Notes: a model not told the origin generated them from the letters alone. A stretch of 64,000 bases of DNA from Agaricus subrufescens (GCA_029945375.1 CM057064.1:992001-1056000); one strand, 5' to 3'. Counted from the first letter of the stretch, positions 21,962 to 34,657 are shown. Numbers and translations are program-made.

Positions 21962-24199
21962 TTAGAACCCTTCATTATACAACTTCCGCGATAGTGTAAC
22001 ATAAAACTTCTCCAAATCTTCCTTCGTCTCCAATTCATTCTTCGCTTTCGTCTTGGCCGCCTCCCGCTGTTCAGCCTTCGCTTGAGTCTGTTTCATCAAC
22101 CCGTTTGCCGCCTCAAGAACACTCTCAGGTGCCTTTATCGGCACATTAACTGAACCGGGCTTCACAGATGTCGGAAGTTGGTCAATGAGCCAATCAAAGA
22201 CGGTAGAAAGTTGCTCAGTAGAGGCTTTGACGACAGCATCTTGATTCGCATTTGATAATTCCTGCGGCGTAGGAGATTGGGTATCAGCCGATGACGAGGA
22301 AAGGGTCGTCGTTCGGCGGTGAGCATCCCTTTCTAAGCGCTCTTCTCTTCTCCATGCATTAAGAAAACGACTCCAGTCCATGATGCTCCATTCATTGCTA
22401 CCAGACTTCGAAATGCTAAGGTTCAACGAATTTAATGAGGGAAGATCAAAATCGATGCCTCTTGCCCCTCTCATCTCCCAGTCTATAGTAAACGGTCAGA
22501 ATAAAGCCCTAGTAAAGAGATAATGATAAAACCAAGCTTACGGTCACAGCCTTCCATAACTCCAAGGTATTCTCCCCACTTCGCACTCTGTACGGTTACA
22601 AGGCCATCATTCCCCCATTCATTCTCCTGAGCCCACAGAGGCACCTCGTCAACATCGTCAGCACCCATCCTATCTGTTTCCCGTTGCTCCTCCCATGCCT
22701 TTTTCACCTTTAGACGCTCCCCCTTTTCCGTTTCATCAAGAACGGCTTTAGGAAGCCATAAGGGATGCCAAATACTCATGCTTGATAGCCTGCCGGCAAC
22801 ACTGAAATACTTGACATTAGGGTCGTCGGGAGTTGCAGGATTGAATATATTGTTTAGGAAGGCAGTCGTCAGATTTGAATAGGCGGGCGAGTCAACGATA
22901 GATAGGAGAAGTGTAGTGAACGAAGACGGCAGAGAAGAAAATGACAGCGAGAATTTGGCTTCAGTCTTGGCATCATTGTTCGACATTGGAGGGACCAGAG
23001 GAAAACCATTCTCAGCGAGTTCTCGTTCTTGCTGTAGCTGCTTGCCGATGCCAATCCTTTCCTGGGAGCCGAGTGAGACAGCTTTATTCGGCTCCAGGTG
23101 ATTGTATCGTACTCACCGCACACCAGTCCATAAAGGGACTGCCCCGGTGGGGTGTGCTAACTGTCATCAAGGACAATGGAGTATATTCAGTTGGTCGCAG
23201 ATGAGTAATTAGATAACGACTGTCGAGGCCCCCCATAGAATGTGCAAGTAAATTGATGTGTTGGCCTTTTGCTTTGGTCTTGAGCTGCTCATCCAAGCGT
23301 GCGGCGCGAGAAGCAATAGATCCGGTCCTGTACAGGTTTGTTAGCCCATAGATCCGTGCGTAATAGAAACAATCCACTCACCCGGGCACAGAAGTGACAA
23401 TTACCTCAGCCCCTACCTTCTCACGAAGGATCTTGAGGACATTAGACCAGTAATGAACACGCATGCTCGGGAGAGAGGCTGGGCCCCGAGTGTCGAAGCC
23501 ATAGAGGCCTAGAATTTTACGCGTTAGCCGCGCCCCATGTTTGATTGAGTCAAAATCATATTCACCATGGCACAGCACGATAGGAAATCGCGGCTTTTGA
23601 AGTGGATTGAAGAGAGTTGGACTCGAAAGAAGCTGGTGTATTAGATCCGGTGGGAGTTGCTCCAGTTTGCGTTGATGTGTTGGTAACAGCTTGAACGGAT
23701 CTTGATCCTGTTCATCACCATTTCGGTTAGATGAAGATGGGCGATGGTCATCATGAGGATCGTTGGGGTTGGGATTTACTTGTAGTGATATGATGGAGGG
23801 GAAGGTAATGGTACGGCCCAGCCAAGGTAACTGTAGCGCGTGCGCTATAGGTATATGGGCATTCAGTTTCAACTGGTTTATCAGAGATGATGATGGCCAA
23901 CCTCGAAACAGTCCCTCGGTCATCCCAACGCGCGTGTCCCTGGACATTGTAGCCCATCTGTCCGCGATAATGCTCCCCGCACGTTGCCAGTCCCCCATTG
24001 TAGGCCACGAAGGCCACTGCACAGCCTTGAGGGGGTGCCAGGCAAGAGGTGTGCCAGTAATGACGTCCTCGCTGCGGAGCTCATTGGCCTTTGCCTGGCG
24101 ATGGTGAAGATACTGGTTGGAGATGCCAAAGACGCCAACGATGTTGGCGACTTTCTTGAGAAAGCCGACGACGCGAGTGGGAACATAGACACTGTTCAT
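21962..24199 (-). CDS. Alpha/beta-hydrolase lipase, Tgl2-like
   Basis: Minus-strand exons 24199-23382, 23327-23117, 23061-22542 and 22482-21962 give 689 residues. The nucleophile elbow AHSMG with Ser303 lies in INLLAHSMGGLDSRYL, following a segment that begins PRFPIVLCHGEYDFDS (oxyanion-hole strand and loop with HG); a GYD-type fold then continues across the junction of exons 2 and 3. The arrangement HG...AHSMGG and the long helical C-terminus match fungal triacylglycerol lipases of the Tgl2 type, which are reported at mitochondria in yeast. The N-terminus is basic with one weak hydrophobic stretch, consistent with but not proof of organelle targeting. The C-terminal 100 residues are Ala/Lys/Glu-rich and probably coiled. 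Catalytic Asp and His are expected in exon 3 or 4 (GARGIDFD, IWHPLW) but I cannot assign them with certainty. Confidence 0.8.
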
Positions 24200-24679
24200 G
24201 GTTAGAGGAAAGACATGACGATCAAACCTGAGTACGGCAGAATTTGTTGGGGCAGCCAGTCATGTGATCCCGGAAACACGTGTGCGAGCCACTGAGATCA
24301 TTGATCGTAGGATCTCGATTGCCCCAATCTGGTGATCCAATTGTAGTTTGCACAAGAACAACTGATTGACGCGAGCGCACTACAGCTTTCTCTAGTGTTT
24401 GTTGTCTCTATACTACCCTCAATAAAGCACTGTCAGTGCCCGCATCTTTCATTGATGGTCTGTCACTACAATTTCGGAATAGCCGTCGAGATGCCGGGAC
24501 GTCTTTGTTGTCCATGCTCGCTCGACAGCTTGGTTGCCACGCGCTAAAGGCGTTCATTGGTTCATGCACTAACATATTAAAGCAGCCGTTCTCTAGTAAG
24601 CTTAACTTCTCACCCTTCCTAACCAGCCCTCAATTCTCACCACTCATAACCGCCTTTGATAATTTTGTCGGCGCAAAAC
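24200..24679. promoter_or_regulatory. Shared divergent promoter region
   Basis: 480 bases between the start of the lipase gene (minus) and the start of the next gene (plus). C/T-rich tract (ttctcacccttcctaaccagccctc) just before the plus-strand start. No clear TATA box. Confidence 0.45.
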
Positions 24680-25826
24680 ATGTCAGATTCTGTCCTCAGT
24701 ATCTGGTCCAACTCGCCTGCCCGCGTCCCAGACCCATACTCGAAGTATTCTCCTCGACTTTCGCCACCATCTCCAAAGCTTCAACAATCATGGTCGCCTC
24801 GTGTAAAGGCGAAAGACAGACCACGGAATGATTTACTCGCGCAAGCTCGAGTATTGGCGATATTTCGCTCTGGGAGGTTTCCTAACAAAGTTGACACCTC
24901 ATCTGGGTCCTTTGATGATCTCGAAGTAGACGCTATGGATGGCCTGGCGCTTGATTTATACGGCCATGACGGAGCGGATACCGACAGTAATGGTATTCGA
25001 CCAGATTTTCACGACGATTTTCTCGACGCCGAGGAGTCGTTTTCGTCGTCTGGATCCGCATCCTCATCTCGCTCGACCCCAGTGCAAGACTTCATCCCAC
25101 ACTGGTATCCGCTGCTCCACTCCGTCTTCACCAGTCGCTCTGAGCAGGAATCCATCACCGCTTGCCGCACTCTCGTCCTTTCCCGCGAATGGAAATATGA
25201 TGACCTAGGTGAACTTGCTCATACCTTGGTCTCCTCATTCCCGAAACAAGTCCCACCCCATGTCATCGCGAAATGCGCAGCCAACTTTAAGCGCATCTTA
25301 TTGGATGATCGCCAACACGAGGCGGCTTCATACTTCGTCTCGTGCTTGACTCAAAGTGCGTTTTCGGCATGGCACCACTATTGGAACCCTGTAAGTTTAA
25401 CTATTTAACAACATTTCAACATATATTAACAAACATCCCTAGGTCATGAGTTCAAGCATCTATCCAGGGAAACCATTCCTGGTGACGGAGAAGCACCTAG
25501 ACGCCGGTTACTCCATTGGACGACTTGTGGGATCCCTCCTCAAGTCTAATCTAATCACCCGTGCTTCTGTTCGAGAAATCGTTGATCTCACCCTCGACAA
25601 CGCTATTCTCTTGGAACATATTGATATGATTGGCCACCTAACGTCGCACGCCGTACCAGAATTATGGAACGACGTTTCGCAGAATGAGAAGGACGGGTTT
25701 GTGATAGAGTTGTATGATGTGTTGGAACGGATATGCGAGTTCCATTCGGTACGCTTAGAACTTATAGAAGAATACGAAAGAAAGGTAGGGGAGATCTGTA
25801 GAGCGGTGGTGAAACTAGCATCGTAA
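24680..25826 (+). CDS. Conserved-looking helical protein of unknown function
   Basis: Exons 24680-25390 and 25443-25826 (52-base intron) give 364 residues. The first 130 residues are Ser/Pro-rich and acidic, likely disordered, and start at MSDSVLSIWSNSP; the ATG at 24680 was chosen because the sequence upstream in the same frame is unlike protein. Residues from about 137 on form regular amphipathic helices (FIPHWYPLLHSVFTSRS, the helices around KCAANFKRILL, and the tail EEYERKVGEICRAVVK), which suggests an alpha-solenoid-type fold. There is no signal peptide or membrane helix. I do not recognise the family. Confidence 0.7.
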
Positions 25827-26810
25827 TCTTGGTCGTAATACGCAAATCGGTTCATTGAAGTAGCGATAAAATTCGCCTATGTATTTCTAAAGATGTCTTT
25901 CAGAACGCGATAGCGGCTCTATTCAGTGATGATGGTCAAACGGTACAAAGAGCCAGGGTAAAATACGTTTCTCTCCTATGATCCGCTATGCAACTCGGAC
26001 CCACGACGTTGTTTGTGGAACGCTCTCACCTACATGCGTGCATGATCCTAATCTAAATTAAGCTGCTGTAATACTATCAGCCACTGCCCCTTTTTAGGGT
26101 TTTACTGACGCACCTTGGCAGTTTTCCCATCATTCATTTTGTACCGTTGTGGAGCTGATGGTAGACTTGAATTGATGGAGGATCTGACCCTGATTGTGAT
26201 TCGCACTCAGTCGTCTGAGGCTCCTTGGTAGAATAGCGGTAAGGACAGCACTACAACCACCACAATCCAACCCAAAGGGGCCGAATGTTGATCATATGTA
26301 TGAACCCCGCCGGCACACACTACTCTTGTTCGGGGGTTCAATACGAGATTCGTTCTTGGTTTCGCGTAAAAAAAGAGAAGGTTAGAAACACTCGCGCATT
26401 TTCTCGGCCGTTAGACGAGCACTACCAGCCCAGAGAGGTTCAAGGATTACGACCAGAATCACGTAAGATTGAATGGAGTAGATACAGCGGCCGCCATAGC
26501 CTCTACAACTTAGCACATGTAACGGTCATAATGACCGTGGTACGCTGGACCGACGAGGCCGGTAAAATACCACGAGACCCCAAACTTGTGTCCCGTGCCC
26601 ATAAGATTGGATATTTTTGCCTGATAAACGCATGTCGCGAGGGGTAGCCGTCATTCTTGGATCTTAATTAAGACCTCGCCACATGCATCAATTTGACACA
26701 ACACCTCAATGTCAACAATTGGATCAATCAGCCGAGTATTTAAAGTCCCTCCCGCTAAGTGAGAATTCCTTCCCCACACTCCTCGGGTATCATCGTCTCG
26801 GAGACTCGAC
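25827..26810. other. Intergenic with promoter of the hexosaminidase gene
   Basis: Nothing coding is supported; the frame at 26285-26647 has no splice context or known domain. A TATA-like gtatttaaag lies about 75 bases before the next ATG (around 26738). Confidence 0.5.
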
Positions 26811-28925
26811 ATGAAAAACTTCCTCTCCATCCTTGCAGCATTTCTCCTCTTTTCTCCGGTGTTGGCTATATGGCCGAGGCCGCAGAATTTGACCACCGGC
26901 AGTACACCTCTTCGTCTCGCGCCTCAATTCTCAATTCAATTCTCTAAAAAGAATGGTAATATACCTCAAGACCTCCGGGATGCTGTCCAACGCTCAACTC
27001 AACATCTCAAGAGCGATAAACTACAAGCGCTCGTAGCTGACCGTGGAGCATCCTCTTCTCAAGCTGTCCACTCTGCAAAGACCCTGTCCTCGCTCACACT
27101 CTCCCTCAATGACGCGTCCGGAACCGTGAGGACTCTAAGCCAAGATTCGATGGCAGGTATTGGCAACCAGGACGAAAGCTATAGTTTGCAAGTTCCTGCC
27201 GGGGGCAACGCGGTTTTGACCGCCAACACGGCGCTGGGGCTATATAGAGGGTTGACCACTTTTGAACAGCTGTGGTATGATTTGGATGGTCAGACGTACA
27301 CTCTTCAAGCACCTATCCAGGTGCAGGACTCCCCTAAATACGTGAGTTACCCTAGTCTTGTATATTAGGTTTTGTACTGACGACGTCACTGAAAGCCTTA
27401 TCGAGGACTCATGATGGATACCGCCCGAAACTAGTCAGTCCCAGATGAAAAATCACGCGTCTCATATACTCAGTATCAACATTTAGTTTCCCGGTCGCGG
27501 ATATCAAGCGAACATTGGACGCGATGAGCTGGGTCAAGATCAACCACCTGCATTGGCACGTTGTAGATTCTCAATCTTTCCCTCTCGTCGTTCCTGGCTT
27601 TGAAGAATTGTCCAACAAAGGAGCATACTCTTCAGCACAAGTCTACACGGGAAAAGATGTCAAGGACGTTGTCACATATGCCGCTGCAGTACGCCGTAGT
27701 TTCTCCCGCCCTCTGCGGAACACTGATCCATGTATGCGTTAGCGCGGTATTGATGTTTTGGTCGAAATTGATACACCAGGACATACGGCTGTCATTTCTA
27801 AATCACATCCTGAACATATTGCATGCCCTGAAGCTTCGCCCTGGGCCCAATTTGCGAATGGTACTTGTATAAGTTTCGTTTCTTGGTGGATGTAGTCTGA
27901 CGAGCCTCTCTCCCCTAGAACCTCCCGCTGGACAACTTCGCCTAGCTTCTCCTGCCACCGTCAACTTCACTTCGAACCTCATCAAAGCTGTCGCGTCCAT
28001 GTTTCCCTCTACTCTCTTAAGCACTGGTGGTGATGAAATCAACACAAACTGCTACAATAAGGATAACCAAACTCAAAGCGACCTTAGTATGCCTGAATCT
28101 GAGTTTGACTTCGGGCTTTCAGCTGACGCGCCCTTGTTTCTCCCTACAGGTGCTTCAGGACAGACATTGGATGGAGCCTTGGCTTCTTTTGTAGAGGCAA
28201 CGCATAATGTAGTTAGGGCTGCCAAGAAGACTCCTGTTGTTTGGGAAGGTGCTCATCAATTTTCATTTACTAGACTGAACAACAGTCTGATGTGATCGAC
28301 CAATAGAAATCCCTCTCGATCACAATGTACCCGTCGGAAATGACACCATCGTCATGTATGTATCTTATCACTTTCTATTCTTATTCTGACGTGATGGAAA
28401 ATGTCAGGGTTTGGGTTTCGTCAGAAGATGTCGGAAAAGTAGCGAGCAAGGGACTTCGATTCATTCATGCCGCTTCAGATTACTTCTATCTCGATTGTGG
28501 AGGTGGAGGTTGGGTTGGTAATAATATTAATGGAAACAGCTGGTGTGATCCTTTCAAGACATGGCAGAAGGCCTATTCATTCAATCCTACAAACGGAACG
28601 ACTCCTGATCAAGAGCATTTAGTACTCGGAGGTCCGTATTCTCCTACTCCAATCTTGATAATCTCATTGATGCAACAAACCTCTGGCAGGTCAACAATTG
28701 ATTTGGACAGAACAGACTGGTCCTTCGAATTTAGATTCTATCGTTTGGCCTCGTGCTGCCGCTTCGGCGGAATTGTTTTGGTCTGGACCTGGTGGAGATG
28801 TTCAAACTGCCTTGCCGAGGTTACATGATGTTGCGTATAGGTTTATTCAGAGAGGCGTCAACGCTATTCCTTTGCAGCCTCAGTGGTGTGCCTTGAGACC
28901 TGGAGCTTGTGATATCGATGCGTAG
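26811..28925 (+). CDS. Secreted beta-N-acetylhexosaminidase, GH20
   Basis: Nine exons: 26811-27341, 27396-27433, 27487-27688, 27743-27860, 27919-28086, 28150-28248, 28307-28355, 28408-28631, 28690-28925; total 554 residues, the usual GH20 length, all phases consistent. A signal peptide covers residues 1-19 (FLSILAAFLLFSPVLA). The GH20b-type N-domain is followed by the catalytic barrel with YRGLMMDTARN, HLHWHVVDSQSFP, EIDTPGH and the catalytic pair D335-E336 in STGGDE; the aglycone-site tryptophans appear in LIWTEQTG and FWSG. It removes terminal GlcNAc from chito-oligomers in substrate-assisted catalysis, in wall turnover or chitin feeding. Several N-glycosylation sites are present. Exon 2 is only 38 bases and intron 2 uses a GTCAGT donor. 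Confidence 0.92.
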
Positions 28926-29044
28926 GCTTTGTTTTGTTGTCGATCTGGCTTTTCTCTTCTTTTTGTGTATACCATTTAGGACTCTTGCTTTCGAAAAGGC
29001 TTTCTTTGTGTATATGTAATGAATGAACCATTGGGGTCTGACCA

Positions 29045-29430
29045 TTCATTGTGTAGTGGACGTCCCTGAGCAGTCGATTTGAGTGATGGGAGATAGGGTG
29101 GAGTACCAGAAAAGAAAGAAAGAGATACGACATGGGGCAAAGGATGTACGGGAGGGGTGACTGGAAGCATGCGGTAGAGATTATCGATGACTCCCGCATT
29201 AAGTAGCCAGACAATAAGCGTTCGTCAAGGACGGCCGGAAACGCGTTGAATCCGAATTGCGGCACGCATGTAATCACCGATAGCAGAATGATGATTCATG
29301 GGGAAACGTAAGGAGAAGACTGCGACGCTATCTTGGGCTTCAAATTCGCTTCTAGGGCTACCTGAGGCATAAGAGATGATTCTTACCGTCAGGTATAACC
29401 CCTTTGACACGGATATACAACGTCTATTGG
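29045..29430. repeat. Array spacer repeat, copy before reductase 1
   Basis: Similar to 31632-32340 and 35120-35640; in the latter two an additional block of about 300 bases (gttgccgaggcagccgagtgg onward) sits in the middle. Confidence 0.7.
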
Positions 29431-29933
29431 AAATCAAACGGTCACATTATCAAAAGTCTCACTGAAACCTGCGTCCCATTTTTTTCCGACGTGGATAAGT
29501 TCGACAGCACGAACTGGGTGGCCTGGGATGGGTTGATCGGTATATACACTGGGCCAAGAAACAAGTGAAACATGATAAGTAATCGAAGTCAAACAATTAA
29601 CTCCACAAGGTATTTGATCAGAGTTCAATTATTTGACTTCAACGACTTATTTATGTACTGCTTGTCATACTGATTTGTCATTGTATTGATCATCTTGGGG
29701 AAATAGCCGCCCAATAGTTATATTTCCCCATTCTACTTTTTCCCATTTTTTATTTCCAACATTTGTTTACCTTTGAATAAAAAGGTAGAATGAGAAAACA
29801 TAACTACTGATCTACAATGGCCATGTTTGGAAAAGTCATAAATAAAAATTGAATAGGCATCATAACGGAAGTAGTAACAAAGCGGAGGGTGAGACAGGGG
29901 TGAGATATCGAATCTTGGCTTACAACATGAAGG

Positions 29934-29943
29934 ATAAAAGGCG
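29934..29943 (+). promoter_or_regulatory. TATA box of reductase 1
   Basis: ataaaaggcg, 93 bases before the ATG. The same motif is found 90-97 bases before the ATG of all eight genes: 32541, 35897, 38732, 41704, 45361, 47872 and 61776. Confidence 0.7.
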
Positions 29944-30026
29944 ACTGGTGAAATAATACCTTCGATATCTCCCCAGTGCCATTCTCTTTTTCGAACTTGG
30001 ATCAGCAATAAACTCCTTCGTCGAAT

Positions 30027-31515
30027 ATGTCTTTTTCTTTCCCCCCAGAACCTACTCCACAGTCAGGCCTCGCAAGATATAGGGTACTGTCTCCTAATGC
30101 CAGTGCCCGCGTCTCTCCCATTTGCCTTGGAGGTATGAGCATCGGCACCAAGTGGGAGTGGATGGGAGAGATGTCCAAAGAATCAAGTTTCAAACTTATG
30201 GATACCTATTTCGATAATGGTGGTAATTTTATTGATACCGCAAACCAGTAGTCAGTAGCCTTTTCTTGTCACAGTGTTTGTGTTTTGCTAGATTTGCCGC
30301 TTGATAGTCACGCTGGTACTTCCGAAGAATTGATCGGCGAATGGGCTGAGAAGCGTGGTATACGTGATCAGCTTTTCATCGCAACCAAGGTAGGTATGAT
30401 ATTTCGATGTGTATGTCTATCAATACTTATGATTCTACGTACAGTATTCCAGTGACACGGACGTCCACGATACAGTCCGAGAGCAAAAAGTCTTGCACTA
30501 TGGGAACAATGCCAAAAGCCTGCGCATCAGCATCGAGGACTCTTTGAAAAGGCTCAGGACGAATTATATCGATTTGTATTACCTCCACTGGTGGGATTGG
30601 GACACCAGTGTTGAAGAAATTATGCGTCACTTGAACATTCTTGTTCAGCAAGGCAAAGTTTTGTACCTGGTAGGTTCAGCTCTATTGATCACGGCCAATC
30701 ACTTACCGGCCTGACAGGGTATTTCTAATTCTCCGGCTTGGGTTGCCTCCAGGGCAAATGCATATGCTCGTCAACACGGTCTGACTCCTTTCAGTGTATA
30801 CGAAGGCCGGTGGAATGTCATGGACCGATCTTTTGAGCGTGAAATTATTCCGATGGCTCGTGCCGAAGGTTAGATATCCATTATAACCATTTGTCTCGTT
30901 GCTAATGAGCCTGAAAGGTATGGCACTCGCACCATGGTCGGTACTTGCGTCAGGGAAAATTCGAAGCGACGAGGAGGAAGAAAGGAGAAGGAAGACAGGT
31001 GAAAATGGCAGGTCTACATTTGGCCTGCCATGGGAAAGAAATGAAGAAGAGAAGAAGATCTGCAAAGCCCTAGAGAAAGTTGCTTCGGAAGTCGGAGCTA
31101 AGCATATCACTTCAGGTTCGTTCTGCGATTCATTCCGCTTAGTATTGTATTGTCGTTCTGATTTTGGGTACTCAGTCGCCATTGCGTACTTGATGCACAA
31201 GACGACCTACGTATTCCCGATTGTTGGAGGAAGGAAGCCAGAACACCTATTGGCAAATACGGAGGCGCTTGACATCACGTTGAGTAAGGAACAGATCAAG
31301 TACCTCGAGAGTGTGCACGACTTCGATCGTGGCTTTCCCTCCGAGGACATTGTGAGCATCCTAGCCTCGCTTATCTAGTACATTGATACTGACTTTCCTA
31401 GGGTGACGGCATCAGACGTCTGACAGTCCTACCTGTGGTGGCAAAAGGCTATGTTGACAATCAACCACTTCCAGAACCCATCCGCCCGTCGGTAAAGGAC
31501 CCAAAAGGAAACTGA
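30027..31515 (+). CDS. Aldo-keto reductase 1 (aryl-alcohol dehydrogenase type)
   Basis: Exons 30027-30250, 30308-30389, 30445-30669, 30718-30868, 30918-31115, 31176-31351 and 31402-31515; 389 residues. The AKR tetrad is visible: Asp70 and Tyr75 (NFIDTANQY), Lys102 (LFIATK) and His150 (YYLHWW). The C-terminal [11 protein letters not shown] is the NADPH-phosphate-binding loop. The family (AKR9/AAD, including norsolorinic-acid-reductase-like enzymes) reduces aromatic aldehydes to alcohols with NADPH; fungal members take part in lignin-related aryl-alcohol cycling or in secondary metabolism. Cytosolic, no targeting signal. Intron 1 (GTCAGT donor) splits the catalytic Tyr codon after TA. This copy has the C-terminal extension KDPKGN. 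It is the first of the array and follows the hexosaminidase by 1.1 kb. Confidence 0.9.
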
Positions 31516-31631
31516 TGGGCTGCTGTTGAGACTCGATATACTCAGAGTATTCTGAGTCAGGTGTCCAGGTGTTAGTATGCTTTCGTCGAAGCCGAATATA
31601 TTGTCTTCCGTACTCATAGTAGCTAATACTA

Positions 31632-32340
31632 GTGGACGTCTCTGAGCAGTAGATTTGAGTGATGGGAAATTGGGTGAAGTGCCAGGAAAGAAAGAAAGAG
31701 GTATAACTTGGGGCTTAAGATATGTGGGAGTGAGTGGGAGCATACCGCTGGGAGTATCGACGACTCCCGCATTAGGTAGCGACAGTGATCACTCTCTCAA
31801 CACATACACCTCATAACCGATGACCTCTCATACCACATAATCTTTTAGAGTTCTCAAGTTGGTTACCGCTTAATTCGACAATAATCGTTCCTCAAGGACG
31901 GCCGGAAGCCTGTTGCCCCCGATTTGCGGCACCCGTGTATTTACTGATACCAGGCCCAATGTATTCGCCTGTCGTCTTCGTAACAGCGGAATGCCGGAGA
32001 ATACGTGGTCATGTTGCCGAGGCAGCCGAGTGGAATTTATTTGTCAATGGCATCAGGAGCAAACAACCTATATTTAACTTATCCCCTCTTTATACACAAT
32101 CCTGATTTTGGCGCTAGAGACATCGGACCGCCGGGACAGGGATTCCGTTCCTGCCTTAGCCCAAAATACTTGCTTTGACGGGTGAGCCGATAATGGCACT
32201 TGGTTTCCCCGATAATAACTTATAGACTGCGAGGCTATCTTGAGCCTAGGAATTACTTCTGAGGCTATTGAAGCATACGAGGTGTCTCCTACCGTCAGTC
32301 ATACCCACGTTGACAGGAGTTAACCGCAGGAAATCGGCTT
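31632..32340. repeat. Array spacer repeat, copy before reductase 2
   Basis: Similar to 29045-29430 and 35120-35640, with about 80 extra bases around 31790-31870. Confidence 0.7.
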
Positions 32341-32540
32341 GAAGTTGATGGTCCAGCATTATCAAGGAACGCCGTCCACGATCTCCATCAAGAAACACAC
32401 AAAGACGACCAGACTATCATGCCACTGGTTTGCGTAGCCTAGTGGCGTCGATGGGCTTGTGAAATTTTACGGAGAACCGGTTTGGATGACGTAGCAAGAG
32501 ACTGCCAAATGATAGAGCAGTAAAATATTGGGTCCGCAGG

Positions 32541-32550
32541 ATAAAAGGCG
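32541..32550 (+). promoter_or_regulatory. TATA box of reductase 2
   Basis: ataaaaggcg, 93 bases before the ATG at 32634. Confidence 0.7.
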
Positions 32551-32633
32551 ACTCGCGAATTGGTACTTTCAGTATCTCCCTAGCGGTGTTCTCTGTCTTG
32601 ACCTTCGATCAGCAACAAATTTCTTCGTCGAAC

Positions 32634-34129
32634 ATGTCTTTTTCATTTCCCCCAGAACCTATTCCCGAGTGTGGCCTCACTAGGTATAGGGTGCTGTCTC
32701 CTAATGCTGGCGTCCATGTCTCTCCTATCTGCCTTGGAGGTATGAGCATCGGCGACAAGTGGGAGGGAATGGGAGAGATGCCCAAGGAATCGAGTTTCAA
32801 GCTCCTTGATACCTTTTTCGACAACGGTGGTAATTTTATTGATACTGCATGCAATTAGTCATTCACTTCTCTTGTCGTGGTATTCGCGTTGTCTGAAGCT
32901 TCCTGTTTAATAGTCACTGTGGTAGTTCCGAAGAGCTTATTGGCGAATGGACTGAGAAGCGTGGTATACGTAATCAGCTTTTCATCGCAACCAAGGTATG
33001 TATAATAACTCGAAGCGTATGTTTATCGAAGCTCACAATTCCGTGTACAGTATAGCAGCGATATAGACCCGAGAGACACAGTACGAGAGCAAAAAGTCTT
33101 GCACTATGGGAACAGTGCTAAAAACATGCGGATCTGCATCGAGGCATCTTTGAAAAAGCTCAGAACGAATTATATCGATTTATATTACCTCCACTGGTGG
33201 GATTGGGACACAAGCATCGAAGAAATTATGCGTCATTTGAACATCCTTGTTCACCAAGGCAAGGTTTTGTACCTGGTGCGTTCAGCCTTGTTCATCACAG
33301 TCAATCATCACTAACTGGTCTGACAGGGCGTTTCTGATACTCCTGCTTGGGTTGTTTCGAGAGCAAATGCATATGCTCGCCAACATGGCTTGACGCCTTT
33401 CAGTGTGTACCAAGGTTGTTGGAATGTCATGGACCGATCTTTTGAGAGTGAAATTATTCCGATGGCTCGCGTTGAAGGTTAGATATTCATTATGACCATT
33501 TGTCTGATCATTAATGAGTTTGAAAGGTTTGGCACTGGCACCATGGGGGGTACTTGCATCAGGAAAAATTCGGACCGACGAAGAGGAAGAAATGAGAAGG
33601 AAGACGGGTGAGAAAGGCAGGACTTCATTTGGCCAGTCATGGGAAAGGACTGAAGAGGAGAAGAAGATCTGCAAAGCCCTAGAAAAATTTGCTTCGGAAG
33701 TCGGAGTAAAGCATATCACTTCAGGTACATTTCATGATTCATTCTGCTCGTGTTGTCCTCTGGTTCTGATCTTGGGTACCTAGTCGCCATTGCTTACTTG
33801 ATGCAGAAGACAACATACGTATTCCCGATTGCTGGAGGAAGGAAACCAGAACATCTATTGGCCGATGTGGAGGCACTTAACATAACGTTGAGCAAGGAAC
33901 AAATCAGGTATATCGAGAGTGTGCACAACTTCGGCCCTGCTTTCCCTAACAGTTTCATTGTGAGTATGCTAGCCTCGCTCACCTAGTTGACTGGCATTGA
34001 TGGCAGCTTTCCTAGGGTGACGGCATCAGCCGTCTGATAGTCCTCCCTGTGGTCGCAAAAGGCCATGTTGACCACCAACCCCTTCCAGAACCCATCCGCC
34101 CGTCGGTAAAGGCCCAACAAGGAAACTGA
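32634..34129 (+). CDS. Aldo-keto reductase 2
   Basis: Exons 32634-32857, 32914-32995, 33051-33275, 33327-33477, 33527-33724, 33784-33959 and 34016-34129; 389 residues. The tetrad positions equal those of gene 1 (Asp70, Tyr75, Lys102, His150). Differences that may matter: cysteines around the active site (TACNYHCGSS instead of TANQYHAGTS), GLALAPW in place of GMALAPW, Q for H in the LMQK of exon 6, and a Ser-to-Cys change in the helix ICIEASL. Intron 1 has a GTCATT donor, the weakest of the eight. The frame is open throughout and all splice sites are usable, so it is probably active but drifting faster than genes 1 and 3. Confidence 0.87.
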
Positions 34130-34284
34130 CAGGCTGCTATTCAGACTCGATATACTCAGAGTATTCTGAATCAGATGTCCAAGTGTTAGTCTGTTTTCAC
34201 CGTAGCACAACTCATTGTCTTCCGTACTCGTAGTAGTTAATATACCGTTTGGGTATTAAATTCAAACGGATGTACATTAACAAA

Positions 34285-34657
34285 TCGGTTGAACTAGTTC
34301 TGTGCCGAGTCCACCACTCCCGTCACCAAATGCTTCTACACCAATAGTGCGGCTGAATAGCTTGAAGTAATTTTCAACGGAGCCTAAATGTCAGAGCAAG
34401 AAGTCTGAAGTTCAAAGTAGATCGCCAGGTATGCACATAATTCTGAATGTTTGAAGGCGATCCAAAGCTTGGGTGTATTGATGGTGAAGAGATGGCGAGT
34501 TCTCCAACAGTGTGGGGTTGACAAAACAACCCCGAGGCTTCAAAACCGGGAGACGAGTAGACCGAGAGCCAAGACAATAGGGACCAGAAATTCTAGGGAG
34601 TGAGTCAACCAAGGGAGGGAGGATCGAGTAGACTTGCGAACGAAAGTTTTTGAGCAA
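34285..34657 (-). pseudogene. Possible remnant of a minus-strand gene within the array
   Basis: On the minus strand, the last visible codons read AFGDGSGGLGTEL followed by a Cys and a stop near 34285. A related end with LGEGSGELGTEL and the same Cys-stop is present at about 37636-37730, downstream of reductase 3. Upstream an open frame (34657-34412) starts with MLKNFRSQVYSILPPLV but cannot be joined cleanly by a standard intron. The two ends fit a protein-coding 3' end that was copied along with the reductase units and has decayed. No family is recognised. Confidence 0.35.

Larger units (their letters stand above)
28926..30026. other. Flank before reductase array, with array-type repeats
   Basis: From about 29045 to 29430 the DNA resembles 31632-32340 and 35120-35640, the spacers before reductase genes 2 and 3 (shared landmarks: gtggacgtc-ctgagcag, the cgcatta-gtagc run, ggacggccgga, ctaccgtcag). 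So the repeat unit of the array includes about 1 kb upstream of each gene. Confidence 0.7.

Noticed and set aside
26285..26647. 120-codon frame before the hexosaminidase, with a B-box-like ggttcaatac near 26335
   Set aside because: Protein is featureless; the tRNA-like motif has no pairing T-stem or A box nearby.
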